From contig CAMNJG010000014.1 in the NCBI GenBank assembly GCA_946541285.1, forward strand, positions 1 to 15,929: a stretch of DNA of 15,929 bases, in the 5' to 3' direction. The notes under the pieces were generated by a model, which saw only the letters and a program-made list of their open reading frames with translations, was not told the DNA's origin and searched no databases. The position numbers and the translations under genes are program-made. This DNA is from an uncultured Clostridia bacterium. GTDB taxonomy: Bacteria; Bacillota; Clostridia; Peptostreptococcales; Anaerovoracaceae. Shown here piece by piece: positions 15,001 to 15,929 of the stretch; the first letter of the stretch is position 1; each line of letters opens with the position of its first letter.

Positions 15001-15904
15001 CGACACCGAAGGACTGACCGGAATCATTCAGAAACGGCTGGATTATCTCTATCCATACCGGAGAGAGAGTGCCGCCAAATCCAAATACTCGGTCACCGAG
15101 CTGAACCGGGCCATGAACGGCGGTGAACTGAATCCTGTCCAGTACCTGCAGATTACCCGGTCCGAACAGGAGGAGGACGAAACACTTCTGTCTGAGGAAA
15201 AGCACCGTGACATCTTTTCCCCGGAAGCGCCTGCCCCGGAAGACACAGATGCTCTGCCCGAGGAATATCGATCCTCTGAACAGAGCCAATCTGTCATTCA
15301 AACGGAAAGTCTCATCCCCCGCTTCCTGGCCGGTGACCAGACCATCACCCCTGCCGCCAGGGGCACACTGACCCATAAAGTGCTGGAGCTGATTGATTAC
15401 TCGGAGGATCATACCGAAGAAAGCGTCCGCCATTTCTGCCGTTCCCTGATCGACAGGGGCATCCTGACCAGCGCTGAAGCAGAGGTGATTCCCTGCGGTC
15501 AGATCGCGTCGTTTTTCTCTTCAGAACCCGGCAGACGGGCCTGCCGCGCGGTACAGCGCCGAAGCGAATGGGCGTTTACACTCCGGAAACGAACGAGTGA
15601 ACTGGCTGCCGCCGCAGCCTCCCCGGAAATCGGACGCCGCCTGAAAGAGAGCCTGCCGGAAATCATTCTGGTACAGGGAATTATCGACTGCTGCTTCCGG
15701 GATGAAAACGGCTTTGTCGTCATCGACTTTAAAACGGATCATGTGCGCCCGTCAGACTATCGGAACGACTTCCACAGGTTCCGGGAGCACTACCGGCGGC
15801 AGCTGGATTTCTACCGGGAGGCAGTCGAAAAAGAGTACGGTGAAAGCGTCCGTGAGATGTACCTGTACCTGCTGGACGCCGGACGCGTTGTTGATATGAG
15901 CTGA
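12089..15904 (+). CDS. addA: ATP-dependent helicase/nuclease subunit A
   Basis: Large subunit (1271 residues) of the AddAB helicase-nuclease, the firmicute counterpart of RecBCD. It processes double-strand DNA ends to load RecA and also degrades foreign linear DNA. UvrD/Rep-type (SF1A) motifs occur in order: Q-motif NWTEQQTEAI, Walker A AAGSGKT (to Thr29), motif Ia VVTFTNAAASEM, Walker B DEYQD (410-414), III VGDVKQSIYKFRQADP (about 435-450), IV LSRNFRS (about 473), V MTIHKSKGLEFP (about 806) and VI RILYVAMTRAKDE (about 880). The C-terminal RecB-type nuclease shows GTLTHKVLE, then Asp1200 (QGIID), Asp1213 and Lys1215 (VIDFKTD), and QLDFY, so both activities look intact. Start: ATG at 12089, the family N-terminus, with a weak purine-rich site (GAGAG). 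The frame extends 121 codons upstream, overlapping gpmI, but those residues look non-coding. Its usual partner addB is not upstream; the window ends 25 nt after the stop. Confidence 0.95.
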   Translation: MNWTEQQTEAITAEGSDILVSAAAGSGKTAVLTERIKRLVTEKNIPLERMLVVTFTNAAASEMKEKILDALRKEEARLAQSRQDADSQRRKKFIRRQIRNASAAEICTFHRFSMDVIRRYFFLTDIDPHFSICDESYASILREKCLDDLFEDRFASGDDSFRIFLDAYSELKGEDRVRRMILRTYDFIMNMAEPFPWLHQQVEKLNCTAEELRNSPAYIALRAGVRKETERALGIAEGLTALAAEIPELDIREDEKSTIYQKVEGNTEMIREILRDFDQMPDEILASRMADLKWNRLTPRKHEKEAFQQVKDLFSAQNKEFKDILKKAASRLPRFSTEDSAERIRATYPYAVILEQLTAEFAERFTAAKRDKNMLDFNDVEHEAYRILSSREHPEAAQEYRDRFDAIFIDEYQDSSRIQEAIIRSVSRGGNVYMVGDVKQSIYKFRQADPDLFIRKYNGFEEGTLPGHRIDLSRNFRSKGGIINAVNGVFRHIMTRELSGIAYDEAAELVQGSSYPAGDTLDYGVSLHLIDIAGDQNPESDSPQADGVDEEIAQLSRAQWEGQLIAQLAEERVGQRIYDDKLGTERNAGYGDIVILVRSGTNMDIYARALMNRGLPAYVSGGEGFYETPEIEVFMDLLKIIDNRRRDKELISVLYSSMEGFHFSVNELASIRIHHMEGSYYEAFSSFCQRSESAETDEEKKLAEKCIRAAAQLDSWREESRYLPLDDFLWKLMNDTGYYGYVAALPGGTRRAANLRLLVTKAAEYAGSYGGGLFSFLRFEEQMKQKGARIPQASNTGDTSNMIQIMTIHKSKGLEFPIVIVPDLGANIRHDSDSTDLQLHKDLGIALKYRSHSEHIEYWTLPYQSIIQTKREEDLEEEKRILYVAMTRAKDELILTSARKDLSRQLEQYRKIHGRAQSPDQRLYWVYLNAEDAGIRISLYRPEDFLSAARKEEALTGQVLSDLENGFPDFRDTEGLTGIIQKRLDYLYPYRRESAAKSKYSVTELNRAMNGGELNPVQYLQITRSEQEEDETLLSEEKHRDIFSPEAPAPEDTDALPEEYRSSEQSQSVIQTESLIPRFLAGDQTITPAARGTLTHKVLELIDYSEDHTEESVRHFCRSLIDRGILTSAEAEVIPCGQIASFFSSEPGRRACRAVQRRSEWAFTLRKRTSELAAAAASPEIGRRLKESLPEIILVQGIIDCCFRDENGFVVIDFKTDHVRPSDYRNDFHRFREHYRRQLDFYREAVEKEYGESVREMYLYLLDAGRVVDMS

Positions 15905-15929
15905 AAAACCTGAGGAACTGTGCGCAAAC

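Noticed and set aside
15912..15929. possible GTG start of another gene after addA
   Set aside because: Only three codons are visible and the spacing to GAGGA is short (3 nt), so it cannot be supported as a gene.

Overview
The window is a chromosomal segment of mid-GC composition from a Gram-positive bacterium, most likely a member of the Clostridia within the Firmicutes. The reasons are an AddA-type (not RecBCD-type) helicase-nuclease, an LTA-synthase-like membrane sulfatase-fold enzyme, an ATP-type PEP carboxykinase, a cofactor-independent (Mn-dependent) phosphoglycerate mutase, and a fused homocysteine methyltransferase/methylenetetrahydrofolate reductase of the Bacillus YitJ type. Purine-rich AGGAG-type ribosome binding sites and compact TTGACA/TATAAT-type promoters fit this. 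Genus-level placement is not possible from the sequence alone.

Layout: seven large genes are present. Six lie on the minus strand and, read in their own direction (right to left), are gpmI (11751-10210), pckA (9961-8366), the methyltransferase/MTHFR fusion (8181-6400), a MATE exporter (5930-4572), an LTA-synthase-like protein (3922-1724) and a 14-helix MFS exporter (1603-152). The seventh, addA (12089-15904), is on the plus strand and diverges from gpmI. Most genes look like separate transcription units: hairpin/T-run terminators lie behind the LTA-synthase-like gene and pckA, a weaker one behind gpmI, and individual promoters can be drawn in front of several genes. pckA and gpmI both act at the PEP/3-phosphoglycerate end of glycolysis and gluconeogenesis. 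The fusion enzyme serves one-carbon and methionine metabolism. The two exporters and the cell-envelope enzyme share no evident pathway.

The gene content is ordinary; the less explained material is between genes. (i) The 490-bp gap in front of the MATE gene (5931-6399) holds a promoter, then a terminator-like hairpin, and a separate nested imperfect palindrome of about 172 bp. (ii) The gap between the MATE and LTA-synthase-like genes (4082-4571) holds a self-contained promoter-plus-terminator unit that could make a small RNA of about 120 nt, followed by another promoter for the downstream gene. (iii) At the left edge a strong leftward promoter is overlapped and flanked by copies of GTTCTGTA, one of them half of a 14-bp perfect palindrome. 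(iv) pckA appears to use a TTG start just behind a 17-codon leader ORF. (v) addA has no addB on its upstream side. No rRNA, tRNA, CRISPR array, insertion sequence or prophage gene was recognised, and I found no convincing new multi-gene system.
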